64,000 bases of DNA from Brevibacillus sp. SYP-B805 (GCF_011059135.1 NZ_JAALGD010000003.1:1-64000); one strand, 5' to 3'; positions 26,092 through 34,601 are shown, numbered from the stretch's first letter. Numbers and translations are program-made. The notes: generated by a model from the sequence alone, not told the origin.

Positions 26092-26691
26092 TTAGACCTT
26101 GATTCGCTGCGCATGGAGATTCATGTACCAGATCAGCGCGATGGAGATCAGGCTCAGGAGCACCGTGCACAGTCCGATAATGCCTTTATACGGCTCCAGG
26201 ACATACGGTAAATAGGGATGAATCTCCATCACATAATCGAGAAAGTCGTTGTTCAGCGTCCATAAGGCGGCAAGCCCTACCGGCAGCCAGCTCAGCTTGT
26301 AGCATTTCGTGTAGAGGACGGATTCCACCGCCATACCGGTATGGGAAACCAACAGCATGATGTCGGTCCAGTATACCTCGTCACCCAGCATCCATCTGGC
26401 CAGAATCACGCCTACCGCCCACACCCCGTATTTGAAATTAGTGATTCCTGCCAACGCTTCCAGCAGCGGAACATGTTTCCCGAGCAGGTACGTAAGCAGG
26501 ACGAGGGTAAACAATCCGCTCCCTGTTGGACTGTCCGGGACAAAAATCCGCAGCCACGGCTCGGTTCTTGCCAGCTGGTTGCCGTACCAGATGAAGCCGT
26601 AAATTGTACCGCAAAAGTTGATTATGAAAAGCATCCAGAGAAACCATCGTCTCTCAAGCGATGCCCACAACCACTTCCATAAACCGTTCAT
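26092..26691 (-). CDS. ypjA: YpjA-like integral membrane protein (DUF1405)
   Basis: This polytopic membrane protein of about 199 residues has roughly six hydrophobic segments, including FLWMLFIINFCGTIYGFIWYG and the C-terminal IIGLCTVLLSLISIALIWYM. The DUF1405 family is uncharacterised; the gene sits after qcrC in Bacillus as here. Several ATG codons are possible (26742, 26697, 26691). 26691 is eight bases after a GGGAGA site and is preferred. Confidence 0.82.
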   Translation of the reverse strand: MNGLWKWLWASLERRWFLWMLFIINFCGTIYGFIWYGNQLARTEPWLRIFVPDSPTGSGLFTLVLLTYLLGKHVPLLEALAGITNFKYGVWAVGVILARWMLGDEVYWTDIMLLVSHTGMAVESVLYTKCYKLSWLPVGLAALWTLNNDFLDYVMEIHPYLPYVLEPYKGIIGLCTVLLSLISIALIWYMNLHAQRIKV

Positions 26692-26800
26692 CCCCATCGT
26701 CTCCCATATCACGTGCTGCGCAACTGCCGCGACATCCGCCATTCGGCTGATGATGCGCCGTGTCGGTTGCTCCCGGAACCGGCCCTACAGTCGCCTAAGC

Positions 26801-26832
26801 AAAAAGCTGACCGAGTTGTCAGCCAGCTTTTT
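26801..26832 (-). terminator. Terminator of the qcr operon
   Basis: AAAAAGCTG (26801-26809) pairs with CAGCTTTTT (26824-26832), and the minus-strand 3' side is TTTTTGC. It lies ten bases beyond qcrC. Confidence 0.85.
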
Positions 26833-26842
26833 GGTGATCTGC

Positions 26843-27637
26843 CTATTTTAAACTTGCCAGATACTCGGCCAGTTTTTTCAGATCCTCGTCGCTACCCTGG
26901 AACATGCCAGGAGGCATGGCGCCTCTGCCGTCCTTGATCACCTTGGCAATCTCGTCGACACTCAGTCTGCTCCCGACTTTCTGCAGGTTCGGCGCAGCCA
27001 CACCTTCCATGTTCACCCCATGACAGCCTTTACAGCTCTGCTGGGCCGTCCACAGCTCACCCGCTTTGAAGTCCGGATTCGCCTTTTCGGACGGTGCGGC
27101 AGCAGGCGCGCCACCAGCGGAACCGCCGCCGTGGTTGCTCGGATGCTGCTTGTTGTGCTCATCCATGGCCGCCCACGTGAGGTAGAAGATCGACACCAGC
27201 GACAGCATCATGATGCTGGTCGCAATCGGCCGTTTATGCGGACGGCGCTCCTTGCTGGCATCGAGCCAGGGAGCCAGCAGCAGGGCGGTGAACGCCACAC
27301 CCGGCAGGACCACGGTTCCCAGCACAACCCAGTCACCGGAAGCCCACGGTGCCTTCAGCAGTTGGTACAGGAACAGGAAATACCAGTCAGGCAGCGGCAC
27401 GAACGAGGTATCGTTCGGGTTCGCCTTGTCCGTCAACGGGGACGGATGAGAGACCGTCAAGACCAGGAATCCGACCAGGCAAACCGCCGCCACCATCCAT
27501 TCCTTCAGCAGGAAGTTCGGGTAAAACGGCTCCGATTTGCCGGGATAATCGGAGTACGACGGGGCAATATTGGGGATGCGCTTCGCCGAAATGCGAGAGT
27601 CTCCGACGAAGGTAGCATCTTTATCGTGTTTAGCCAT
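26843..27637 (-). CDS. qcrC: Menaquinol:cytochrome c reductase, cytochrome b/c subunit
   Basis: This 264-residue subunit combines a subunit IV-like membrane region (three hydrophobic segments, about residues 45-65, 95-120 and 140-165) with a C-terminal cytochrome c domain. CKGCH binds heme, and the sixth ligand methionine lies in the GAMPPGMF region. It takes electrons from the Rieske/cytochrome b core in the plasma membrane. It follows qcrB by 29 bases in a qcrA-qcrB-qcrC transcript, the Bacillus arrangement. Confidence 0.95.
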   Translation of the reverse strand: MAKHDKDATFVGDSRISAKRIPNIAPSYSDYPGKSEPFYPNFLLKEWMVAAVCLVGFLVLTVSHPSPLTDKANPNDTSFVPLPDWYFLFLYQLLKAPWASGDWVVLGTVVLPGVAFTALLLAPWLDASKERRPHKRPIATSIMMLSLVSIFYLTWAAMDEHNKQHPSNHGGGSAGGAPAAAPSEKANPDFKAGELWTAQQSCKGCHGVNMEGVAAPNLQKVGSRLSVDEIAKVIKDGRGAMPPGMFQGSDEDLKKLAEYLASLK

Positions 27638-27666
27638 GCTAAAGCCTCCTTATATGGTCGAAGACA

Positions 27667-28338
27667 TCATAGTGGACCGGAGATACCTTGGGCACGAATC
27701 ATGACGAAGTGCGCTCCCAACAAGCCAAGCAGTGCGCCGGGCAGGAAGAACACGTGAATCGCAAAGAAGCGGGACAGCGTTTCCGCACCGACGATATCGC
27801 CGCCGGTCAACAGCGCCTTGGCGTATGGACCGATGAGCGGCACGGAGTTGGCGATCTCCAGCCCTACCTTCGTTGCGAAGTACGCGGTGTTGTCCCAAGG
27901 CAGCAGGTAGCCGGTGAAGCCCAGGCCGAGCATCACGAAGAAGATCAGCATCCCTACGACCCAGTTCAGCTCGCGCGGTTTTTTGTAGGCACCGGTGAAA
28001 AACACGCGCAGGGTATGTAAGAACATCATCACGATGACCAGGCTTGCGCCCCAGTGATGCATGCCACGCACGATGACCCCGAAAGCCACTTCGTTTTGCA
28101 GATAGCTTACCGATTCGTAAGCGTTGATGATGTCCGGTACATAATACATGGTCAGAAACATCCCGGACAGGATCTGGATAACGGTAATAAAGAAGGTAAG
28201 TCCACCAAAGCAATAAACGAAAGCGGAGAAATGGTGAGCCGGGTTCACGTGCTCTGGAACTTCGTGGTCGGCCAAATCACGCCACATCGGGGTGATATTC
28301 AGGCGCTCATCCACCCAGTCATACATTTTTTGCAGCAT
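27667..28338 (-). CDS. qcrB: Menaquinol:cytochrome c reductase, cytochrome b6-type subunit
   Basis: This 223-residue membrane protein has four transmembrane helices and the paired histidines that hold two b hemes (MHHWGASLVIVMMFLH and the later AIHVFFLPG). Cysteine 43 in YCFGG corresponds to the residue that covalently attaches a third heme in Bacillus and in b6f complexes. The menaquinol-binding loop WDNTAYFATKVG is present. It starts right after qcrA (1 base). Confidence 0.97.
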   Translation of the reverse strand: MLQKMYDWVDERLNITPMWRDLADHEVPEHVNPAHHFSAFVYCFGGLTFFITVIQILSGMFLTMYYVPDIINAYESVSYLQNEVAFGVIVRGMHHWGASLVIVMMFLHTLRVFFTGAYKKPRELNWVVGMLIFFVMLGLGFTGYLLPWDNTAYFATKVGLEIANSVPLIGPYAKALLTGGDIVGAETLSRFFAIHVFFLPGALLGLLGAHFVMIRAQGISGPL

Positions 28339-28339
28339 C

Positions 28340-28858
28340 TTAGCCAGTCACCCCCGGGAGAGGATTCGGTTTGATCTTGCCTAAATAGAGTTTGCCGTCT
28401 TTCACTTCAGTTTCGTACAAGTCCAGAGATTTGGTCGGTGGTGTACCAATGATATGCTGCCCGGTAATCGTATACCGTCCGCCATGGCACGGACAGAAAT
28501 ACTCGTTCGGAAAACTCGGGTTGGTGTTCCAGTCTACCGTACAGCCCAAATGCTTACAGATGGGCGACAGCGCCGTGATCTCGCCGTTCTCGTTCTTGGT
28601 TACCCAAGCAGCGAGCGTGGAATCGGATTCATACCAACCGTCCTTGGTATGCACCTTGAAATCGACGCGCTTGGGCTCTGGCCCGAATTCATCTATGCTT
28701 CCTACCGCTACTTTATCTGATCCACTCGAAGCTTTCAGCAGCGGGTCAACTGCAAATCGGATCATTGGCGTAATCATACCTGCAGCTAGGAAACCACCAG
28801 TCCCCATGAGTGCGTAGTTTAGAAATGTACGTCTGGATATTTCCCGTTTTTCGCTCAT
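28340..28858 (-). CDS. qcrA: Menaquinol:cytochrome c reductase, Rieske iron-sulfur subunit
   Basis: This 172-residue subunit has an N-terminal twin-arginine-like segment (RRTFLNYALMGTGGFLAAG) and membrane anchor, then the Rieske domain with box I CKHLGC (C101, H103, C106) and box II CPCHGG (C122, C124, H125). It receives the first electron from menaquinol and passes it to the cytochrome c domain of QcrC. The ATG follows AAGGAGG. It is first in the operon, with a strong promoter at 28933-28961. Confidence 0.97.
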   Translation of the reverse strand: MSEKREISRRTFLNYALMGTGGFLAAGMITPMIRFAVDPLLKASSGSDKVAVGSIDEFGPEPKRVDFKVHTKDGWYESDSTLAAWVTKNENGEITALSPICKHLGCTVDWNTNPSFPNEYFCPCHGGRYTITGQHIIGTPPTKSLDLYETEVKDGKLYLGKIKPNPLPGVTG

Positions 28859-28932
28859 CTCTTTTTCCCTCCTTATCTGCAGAATAGCGTGACGAAGGTA
28901 CTACGATACATACTTTCACTAGGTCAATCCCA

Positions 28933-28961
28933 ATCATAGCTAACGCCATTTTAGATGTCAA
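28933..28961 (-). promoter_or_regulatory. Sigma-A promoter of qcrABC
   Basis: On the minus strand TTGACA (28956-28961), a 17-base spacer and TATGAT (28933-28938) form a near-consensus promoter about 75 bases upstream of qcrA. A second TTGACA lies further upstream near 29020 with a weaker -10. The 213-base gap to ypiF holds these signals and no gene. Confidence 0.8.
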
Positions 28962-29071
28962 GAATCTGCAGGGGGGTTCGACAGGCGGCTGCCCCCATCA
29001 TTCACAGATTGTTGGGATTTTGTCAAATATGGAACCTTTGATTTTTGTAGTATGACCAATCCGCCCCTCTT

Positions 29072-29491
29072 CTATTGATTCTCCCATACCTTCAGCACCT
29101 CTTTGTACAGGACGTCCACCGTCACGTCGAACCGCAGCGGGGATGCGAGATCCTCGTCGCCGATCGGGAAGGAATGGATGCGCCCCTCCCCTTCCGGCAG
29201 GATTCCTTTCACAAGATGCCCACTAAACTGCAAAAGAATGTAATGCCGAAACCCTTCCGGCAGCATTAGTTCACGGCCGGCATCCCCGATCTGATACAAG
29301 AGGGGAAACAGCAGGATGCGCCCTTTCAACCGCTGTTCCACCGCCGCCGCCACGTTAAGCAGGTAGGTCATCCGTTCGGCGTGGGCGGGAATGCCGAGCG
29401 ACGGTTGGTACAAATAAAGAGGGAGCAGTGCGGTATCAACGTACGGACGCAACTCCTCCCAATTGTGCAACTGCTCGATTGTCCACTGCAT
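29072..29491 (-). CDS. ypiF: YpiF-like protein (DUF2487)
   Basis: This soluble 139-residue protein matches YpiF in length, the opening MQWTIEQLHNWEEL and its position upstream of qcrA. DUF2487 proteins have no known function. No membrane segment or catalytic motif is visible. The ATG follows a GAGAGGAAG site. It is the last gene of the minus-strand group that starts at ypiA. Confidence 0.82.
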   Translation of the reverse strand: MQWTIEQLHNWEELRPYVDTALLPLYLYQPSLGIPAHAERMTYLLNVAAAVEQRLKGRILLFPLLYQIGDAGRELMLPEGFRHYILLQFSGHLVKGILPEGEGRIHSFPIGDEDLASPLRFDVTVDVLYKEVLKVWENQ

Positions 29492-29559
29492 ACACGCTCT
29501 TCCTCTCGCTGAAATCTGCTGTTTAGCTTACCATGAAGAAGAAGGACGCGCAATGAGGC

Positions 29560-29766
29560 TTATCCGGTTTCCGACTGCTCGTAGGCGATGATTTCCCTGA
29601 GCTCGTTCGTCAGAAGAAGAAAACGTTCCTTGTTTTTCATCGCCAGCGCTTCATCGATCTCCTGATACAGCGTGCGTTTGCGATACTGCCGGACTTGTTC
29701 GTCAATCACGATCTCCGACAGCAATCCGGCAACCGTATTGTTTCCGTACAGATTGGGCCATTCCAT
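29560..29766 (-). CDS. Small IDEAL-domain protein
   Basis: This 68-residue protein consists almost only of the IDEAL domain, including the sequence IDEALAMKNKERFLLL (about 37-52). In B. subtilis the same domain forms the C-terminal end of the longer YpiB (about 180 residues) at the same map position. The UPF0302 N-terminal portion is absent here, so this is a reduced or separate form. The start is the ATG at 29766 behind GAGGGA, with a TTG two codons earlier as an alternative. Confidence 0.8.
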   Translation of the reverse strand: MEWPNLYGNNTVAGLLSEIVIDEQVRQYRKRTLYQEIDEALAMKNKERFLLLTNELREIIAYEQSETG

Positions 29767-29776
29767 TTCCAATCCC

Positions 29777-30895
29777 TCACTTCAGCAGAATTGTAGAATC
29801 CGCAAAGCCGTTGTATGCTTTCAGCCATGTATGGCACAGCGGTGTGTGGGCATACAGCCATTCCCCGTCTTCCCTCTGTCCGACCTTCAACAGTCCAAGG
29901 TGCACCATCATTTTGAGAATTCTGTTGTGAAGGATGTTTACCGGTTCATCGTAATAGAAAGGTTTCAGCCATGGCAAAAGGATGTCGGCGATCCAGCGCT
30001 GCGGTATCCAGCCGCCCCCCGTCATCACCGGGATCAGCTGGACGATCATCGGCAAATTGGGGATGGCGCGCTTGTACAGCCGCAGCCAAAAGCGCACCAA
30101 TTCGTGATGCACCTGATCGGTGAACGGTTCCTCCAGCTGCTCCCTGCCTTTTTCACTGATCTGCAGCCTTCCCGGGGCCTCTTCGATCCAGCGCTGGAAA
30201 TAGCAGTAGTCGTAGAGCAGAGAGAAGCGGTCCGGATAGAGATCAAAATGCAAGCCATAGCCAAACCGCCATTTCTGCGGCGGCAGCGGCTCTTCCGCCA
30301 CGCTGAAGAAACGGAACAGCTGCGACTGGTACCGCTTGTACATCCCGCCGTCAGCCGTTAGCGGAATCGGCTCCTGCCCCAGAAAGCGCAGGAATTGGTA
30401 CAGATCGTCGCACATCGCCGTTCCCTCGTCGCGATAGACGGCCGGCTCTGCGGCTGCTGCCCCATCTCCCTTGCACAGCTTCAGCCAGGCTTGCAGGTAC
30501 GGTTCACGCAGATCCTGCGGACATTGGTATTGTCCGCCCGTCTTTCCCTTGGCCGGAAACAGCCATCCCCTCTTTAAGGAATTCGCAATCAGCAAACGGG
30601 CCTCTTCCGCTGTTTTTTCCCCTTCTGCCCCCAGGGCGACGTTCGCTTTTGCCAGCAGATCTTCCATGGTAAAGAGGGTGCGCTTGTCCAGCAGCATCTG
30701 CAGAAGGAAGTGCATCTCCACGGACGTCAGCATTTCCACTTGCGCCTGGATCGTGTTCCTGTGCCGGAGATTGGCAAGCAGCGTGGTGATCAAATCGTTC
30801 TTGGAATGCGGATTGCATTCGCAGCCATAGTGGTTTGCGATTTGATGGAGCTGTCTGATGTCGGTATAGACCAGAATCTCAGCCAAATTCACCAT
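29777..30895 (-). CDS. Uncharacterised 372-residue protein
   Basis: This soluble protein opens MVNLAEILVYTDIRQLHQIANHYG, which looks like a short helical DNA-binding or SAP-like segment, and contains winged-helix-like stretches (LQISEKGREQLEEPF; NRILKMMVHLGLLKVGQREDGEW). I do not recognise the family; similarity to helicase-associated winged-helix proteins is only by impression. An upstream ATG at 30970 lies inside the terminator hairpin at 30957-30985, so the start is placed at 30895 after AAGGGATAC. It stands between ypiA and the IDEAL gene, a slot empty in B. subtilis. Confidence 0.65.
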   Translation of the reverse strand: MVNLAEILVYTDIRQLHQIANHYGCECNPHSKNDLITTLLANLRHRNTIQAQVEMLTSVEMHFLLQMLLDKRTLFTMEDLLAKANVALGAEGEKTAEEARLLIANSLKRGWLFPAKGKTGGQYQCPQDLREPYLQAWLKLCKGDGAAAAEPAVYRDEGTAMCDDLYQFLRFLGQEPIPLTADGGMYKRYQSQLFRFFSVAEEPLPPQKWRFGYGLHFDLYPDRFSLLYDYCYFQRWIEEAPGRLQISEKGREQLEEPFTDQVHHELVRFWLRLYKRAIPNLPMIVQLIPVMTGGGWIPQRWIADILLPWLKPFYYDEPVNILHNRILKMMVHLGLLKVGQREDGEWLYAHTPLCHTWLKAYNGFADSTILLK

Positions 30896-30953
30896 GTATC
30901 CCTTCAATCCGTATCGAATGTATTCCTCATTCTTGCCAAGAACCGCCAAATGT

Positions 30954-30985
30954 AAAACAGGAAGCCGCATGACGCAGCTTCCTGT
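30954..30985 (-). terminator. Terminator of ypiA
   Basis: ACAGGAAGC (30957-30965) pairs with GCTTCCTGT (30977-30985), and TTTTACATTT follows on the minus strand. It lies 15 bases past the ypiA stop. Confidence 0.8.
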
Positions 30986-31000
30986 CGCTAGCCGATCCGT

Positions 31001-31936
31001 TTATTCGTCTTCCGTATTCCAGTCATCGTGCAGCTTCTGGTACACTTTGGCTTCCTCATACCGTCCCGCCTGCTGCAGGAGCGCAATCAGGCGGCGAATC
31101 AACTCCAGGTCAAACCCGGACAAATCCACATACTCTTTCAGCGTCTGAATCGCCTTCTCCGTTTTGCCCAGCGAGAGATAAATATCGCTCAACAGCGGGT
31201 AGCCCGCCATATATTCCTCATCCAGTGCCAGCATTTTTTCGATGTGTTCCCTTGCTTCCTCCAACGCCCCCAGGTGAAAAGCCATCAACCCGCAGCCGTA
31301 CAAAATCTCCGGCGTCGTGTCCAGCGCCAGCGCCGCCTTGTAGGCCGCATACGCCTGCTCGAATTCGCCATTCTGCGCCAGCATCCTCCCCTTGAAGAGA
31401 AGCGCGTCCACCGTCGGCTCGCTCACCTTCTCCAACAGCTGCAGGGCATCCCGCTGCCGACCGACGCGCAGATAGTAATCCGCCAGCGCCGAAGAGAGCT
31501 CATCGTTATCCGGCTCCCGCACATGCGCCATCTCCAGATACTTGACGGCCACTTCATCCAGATCCTGCATCGCGTACAAATCGGCCAGCAGGAGATACAA
31601 TTCCGGCTCGTCGCAGCCTTCCTCTTTCAACTGATACAGCAGCTCCTGCGCCTTCTCGGAATCGTTTTCCGTCAGGGCGATCTCTGCCTGCAGCAGCTGG
31701 CATTCCTGCCGCAGGGAGCGCTCGATCGCCGGCCGCTGCAGCAAATCGGTCAGAATGGCGGACGCCTCCGCCAGATGGCCCAGCCGGAACCAGACATCCG
31801 CCAAGTATGCCATCACTTCCGGCAGATCCTTGCCGTGTTCCTGCACTTTCCTGAGGGCCTGCAGCCCCAGTTCAATCTCGTTGCTCTCTATTTTTTGCAC
31901 GGCCTGATCAATCACGTACATCCACTTTTTCGGCAT
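31001..31936 (-). CDS. ypiA: YpiA-like TPR protein
   Basis: This soluble protein of 311 residues is composed of tandem tetratricopeptide repeats from start to end (for example LAYLADVWFRLGHLAEASAIL-type pairs and AYAAYKAALALDTTPEILYGCG). YpiA has the same place next to aroA in Bacillus, and its role is not settled. The ATG at 31936 has GAGGTGA five bases upstream. Between it and aroA lie three additional genes not present in B. subtilis. Confidence 0.82.
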   Translation of the reverse strand: MPKKWMYVIDQAVQKIESNEIELGLQALRKVQEHGKDLPEVMAYLADVWFRLGHLAEASAILTDLLQRPAIERSLRQECQLLQAEIALTENDSEKAQELLYQLKEEGCDEPELYLLLADLYAMQDLDEVAVKYLEMAHVREPDNDELSSALADYYLRVGRQRDALQLLEKVSEPTVDALLFKGRMLAQNGEFEQAYAAYKAALALDTTPEILYGCGLMAFHLGALEEAREHIEKMLALDEEYMAGYPLLSDIYLSLGKTEKAIQTLKEYVDLSGFDLELIRRLIALLQQAGRYEEAKVYQKLHDDWNTEDE

Positions 31937-31987
31937 TCCGGTCACCTCATTATGTACTCATGGTTCGCCCCATCGCGTCTCCACAGC

Positions 31988-32012
31988 AAAAAACGACCGT
32001 CCGCAGACGGTC
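31988..32012 (-). terminator. Terminator after the anti-sigma gene
   Basis: GACCGT (31995-32000) pairs with ACGGTC (32007-32012), and GTTTTTTG follows on the minus strand, immediately after the stop of the anti-sigma gene. Confidence 0.75.
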
Positions 32013-32651
32013 TTATGCGCGATCTTTCACTCTTGTCATCCAGCTCATGGCCAGCACGGTAATCAGTATACCGAAAACGCCAAGGATTAAACCGTAATTG
32101 GGCTTTTCCCCCTCGGGCTGCCCCAGTGGAGGGATCAGCTGCTGGGGAGGAAGTTCGCTCTCCTCCTGCGAGACGGGAGAGATGCTTTCAATCACGACGC
32201 CATTCCCGTCATCTCCCGCCTTGGTTACCTCCGCCTTGTCACCGGGAACCATCGCGATAATGGCGTTATCCGACAACAGCGCCTGGTCGTCGGCACTCGT
32301 ATTGGTATACAGCGAGAACGCACAGATCAACAGCAGGATGGCAGCGGCGCTCGCGCCGATTCTGCGCATCCGGGCGGTCAGGGTGAATACCTTTCTGCCA
32401 AGCGGAATGGCCCACTTTTCTTCGGAAAGGATCCGCGCCATGACGGCGTCCACAATGGACTTCGCGGTCGCCACGGCGGAATATTGTTCGCGCTCCGCCT
32501 GAATCCAGGTGCCGCTCTCCTTCCAGAATCGGTAATCGGAACGACAGGATTCACAGCCGTCAAGGTGGTTCTCGATCCGGCGCTTCGTGATTTCCGGCAG
32601 CTGCTCTTCCGCGTATTCACTTAGGAGGTCTTGTACGTCTTCGCACTTCAT
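32013..32651 (-). CDS. Putative zinc-finger anti-sigma factor
   Basis: This 212-residue protein has the N-terminal zinc anti-sigma motif H29-x3-C33-x2-C36 (HLDGCESC) and an additional C3. A first membrane segment lies near 92-112 and a second near 185-205, flanking an extracytoplasmic loop of about 70 residues. It overlaps the ECF sigma gene by 4 bases (ATGA), the usual coupling of sigma and anti-sigma. It should hold the sigma factor inactive at the membrane until a signal triggers release. The signal is unknown. Confidence 0.88.
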   Translation of the reverse strand: MKCEDVQDLLSEYAEEQLPEITKRRIENHLDGCESCRSDYRFWKESGTWIQAEREQYSAVATAKSIVDAVMARILSEEKWAIPLGRKVFTLTARMRRIGASAAAILLLICAFSLYTNTSADDQALLSDNAIIAMVPGDKAEVTKAGDDGNGVVIESISPVSQEESELPPQQLIPPLGQPEGEKPNYGLILGVFGILITVLAMSWMTRVKDRA

Positions 32652-33241
32652 CGCTTATTCATCCCTTCAACTTCTTCCAACCGAGGCTCAAGCATGTATC
32701 CTTCCAGTTCCGCCTTGATGCTTTGCCGCGCGCGGAACAGCAGGGATTTCACGGAACTGACCGTCAAATCCAGAATGGACGCGATCTCGTTGTAATCCAG
32801 CTGTTCATATTCACGCAGAATCAGGGCGGAACGCTGTTTTTCCGGCAGGCTGTTGATCGCCTGGCGAACCAGAACTTCCCGCTCGTTGCGGAGCAGCTGC
32901 TGCTCGGGCAGACGCTCGGCAGACACCATCGGGGTTTGGGGCGTATCCTCCAGATAAACATCGGAATTGCGGCTTTTGCGGAGTTCGCTCAACACGGTAT
33001 TTCGCGCAATCGTGTACAGCCATGTGGAGAAGGTGGCTTCCACGTCACGAAACGACTGGATATTTTTATACGCTTTATAAAACGTCTCTTGGCAAATATC
33101 CTCCGCCATGTGTTCCAGATGAGTATGACGCAGCATATGGCTCACGAAGGCGAAGATTTTCTTTTCATAACGGCGAATCAATTCCGCGTAGCATTCCACG
33201 TTGCCTTCTTTTATCTCTCGGATAAGCTGGGAATCGGTCAT
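32648..33241 (-). CDS. ECF RNA polymerase sigma factor
   Basis: This 197-residue sigma-70 family protein has region 2 (ICQETFYKAYKNIQSFR and FSTWLYTIARNTVLSELRK, about 50-85) and region 4 with helix-turn-helix (LPEKQRSALILREYEQLDYNEIASILDLTVSSVKSLLFRAR). It directs RNA polymerase to a small regulon. Paired with the overlapping anti-sigma gene, it is similar in arrangement to SigW/SigX-type systems, but I cannot name an orthologue. Promoter elements at 33286-33316 may include its own target site. Confidence 0.92.
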   Translation of the reverse strand: MTDSQLIREIKEGNVECYAELIRRYEKKIFAFVSHMLRHTHLEHMAEDICQETFYKAYKNIQSFRDVEATFSTWLYTIARNTVLSELRKSRNSDVYLEDTPQTPMVSAERLPEQQLLRNEREVLVRQAINSLPEKQRSALILREYEQLDYNEIASILDLTVSSVKSLLFRARQSIKAELEGYMLEPRLEEVEGMNKR

Positions 33242-33285
33242 TGCCAGGAATACCCCCTTGCGATTCCGGTCCCCAACAGCCTTTG

Positions 33286-33316
33286 ATTATATAGACTATC
33301 GGGGCATTGAAAAGTT
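33286..33316 (-). promoter_or_regulatory. Promoter candidate of the ECF sigma operon
   Basis: On the minus strand TATAAT is at 33286-33291. CAACTTTTC (to 33318) upstream resembles an ECF -35 (AAC-type), with TCTATA-like sequence following it 16 bases later. A sigma-A -35 is weak here, so self-activation by the ECF factor is plausible but unproven. Confidence 0.4.
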
Positions 33317-33366
33317 GCGCGGTCATTTCCTCACTTTTTTTCTCTTTTTTTCAACAGAACTTTATG

Positions 33367-33389
33367 AAAAAACCCCCGGAAGCGGGGTC
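33367..33389 (-). terminator. Terminator of the pseudo-amidohydrolase gene
   Basis: On the minus strand GACCCCGCTTCCGGGGG is followed by TTTTTTC, with the stem overlapping the stop codon at 33388. Confidence 0.8.
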
Positions 33390-34512
33390 AGATCACATAG
33401 TTATATGGCTTTAAATCCCGCAGATGCCTGCCCGATCCCACATGCGTCGCATGCACCCCGTCGCGGTAAATCCATCTTCCATTCGACATAATCCATGCAA
33501 ATTGGCAGAATTCGCTACCATTGAGAATAGTGGAAAGATCAAATTTTGTCAACCAATCCGACTTTTTCAGGAACAAAAGATCCGCGTGCGCCCCGGGCAG
33601 CAAACTTCCTTTCAGCGGGTAACATCCCATCGCCTTGGCCGCATTGGTGGAGGCCAAGCGCACCACCAGGCTGAGCCACGCTTCCGGAGGACCCTGCCGG
33701 ACCGGTCCGGCCAGGGAGAGGTGATCCAGGGATGCAAACGCCGGGATATTGTCATACCAATGCTCCATGAGGTGGGAAAAGAGCCTGCCGCATTGCTCCT
33801 GTCCGACCAGGGCAAGGTGGTAAAAGGGTTCCCGCTCCATGACGGCAAACGGGTCGACATCGGCAACGCGCGTCCGCACCTTGCCGTAGCGGCAGTCAGC
33901 CAGCCACTTTTCCGTGATCGCCGCCCGCTCCCTGTCCCGCCTGCATTCGGGCGGGATTTGCAGCTGCAAGGACATCCTGTATTGATGAATCAGGGGATAC
34001 AGCGCATCCCATGCAATCATGTCCATCTCTTTTTCCTCGCGAACGGTCACTTGGATCAGCTGAAAGCCGTACCGCCCCATTTCCCGTACGATCTGCGGCG
34101 TAAACTGGCGGGCGTCGATGGCCAGCTGCACCGCATAATCGATGCTGCAGTTATAATGAGGCGTCAGCTGGTAGAGGAGCTGTTCCCCCTCCATCCAATC
34201 GTCCAGCCGGATCGTGTCGACGATGGAAGTAAACCCTTTTGCCACGTAACTGCGCGTCTCCTGTATGTAGGCGGAAACCGAACGCATGCGGTTTACCTGC
34301 ATATGGACCATGCCGATGAATCCGGGCAGGATATAATAATCTGACGCGTCGATGCGCTCAGACGTTTCATGCGGCTGAGCGTTTCGATGCATTAACAGCT
34401 TCTCTTCTCGCAAACGGCAGATCTTTCCCGCTTTGATCCAGAGATCGGCCTTCTTTGCTCCATGGGACGTAACCAAGGTTCCGCCTTGAATCAGCATCTG
34501 TCCTTCGTTCAC
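33388..34512 (-). CDS. Amidohydrolase-fold protein lacking the metal-binding HxH
   Basis: This 374-residue protein has the overall layout of dihydroorotase-like amidohydrolases: an N-terminal beta-sandwich (IQGGTLVTSHGAKKADLWIKAGKI), the IDASDYYILPGFIGMVHMQV segment, and a C-terminal STNAAKAMGCYPLKGSLLPGAHADLLFL block. The metal-binding HxH normally found after GxID is replaced by H-M-Q, so activity is doubtful. The start is a GTG at 34512 with AAGGGGGT seven bases upstream. Transcription likely begins near 34702 and must pass the leader terminator at 34602-34647. Its substrate or binding partner is unknown. Confidence 0.8.
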   Translation of the reverse strand: MNEGQMLIQGGTLVTSHGAKKADLWIKAGKICRLREEKLLMHRNAQPHETSERIDASDYYILPGFIGMVHMQVNRMRSVSAYIQETRSYVAKGFTSIVDTIRLDDWMEGEQLLYQLTPHYNCSIDYAVQLAIDARQFTPQIVREMGRYGFQLIQVTVREEKEMDMIAWDALYPLIHQYRMSLQLQIPPECRRDRERAAITEKWLADCRYGKVRTRVADVDPFAVMEREPFYHLALVGQEQCGRLFSHLMEHWYDNIPAFASLDHLSLAGPVRQGPPEAWLSLVVRLASTNAAKAMGCYPLKGSLLPGAHADLLFLKKSDWLTKFDLSTILNGSEFCQFAWIMSNGRWIYRDGVHATHVGSGRHLRDLKPYNYVI

Positions 34513-34601
34513 AGCTTGTACCCCCTTCACCCGGGACGGCGCTCTGTAGTACGAGCATATGAAGAATTGGGGAAAAGATGACCCGCCGGATACGATCGGA
34601 C

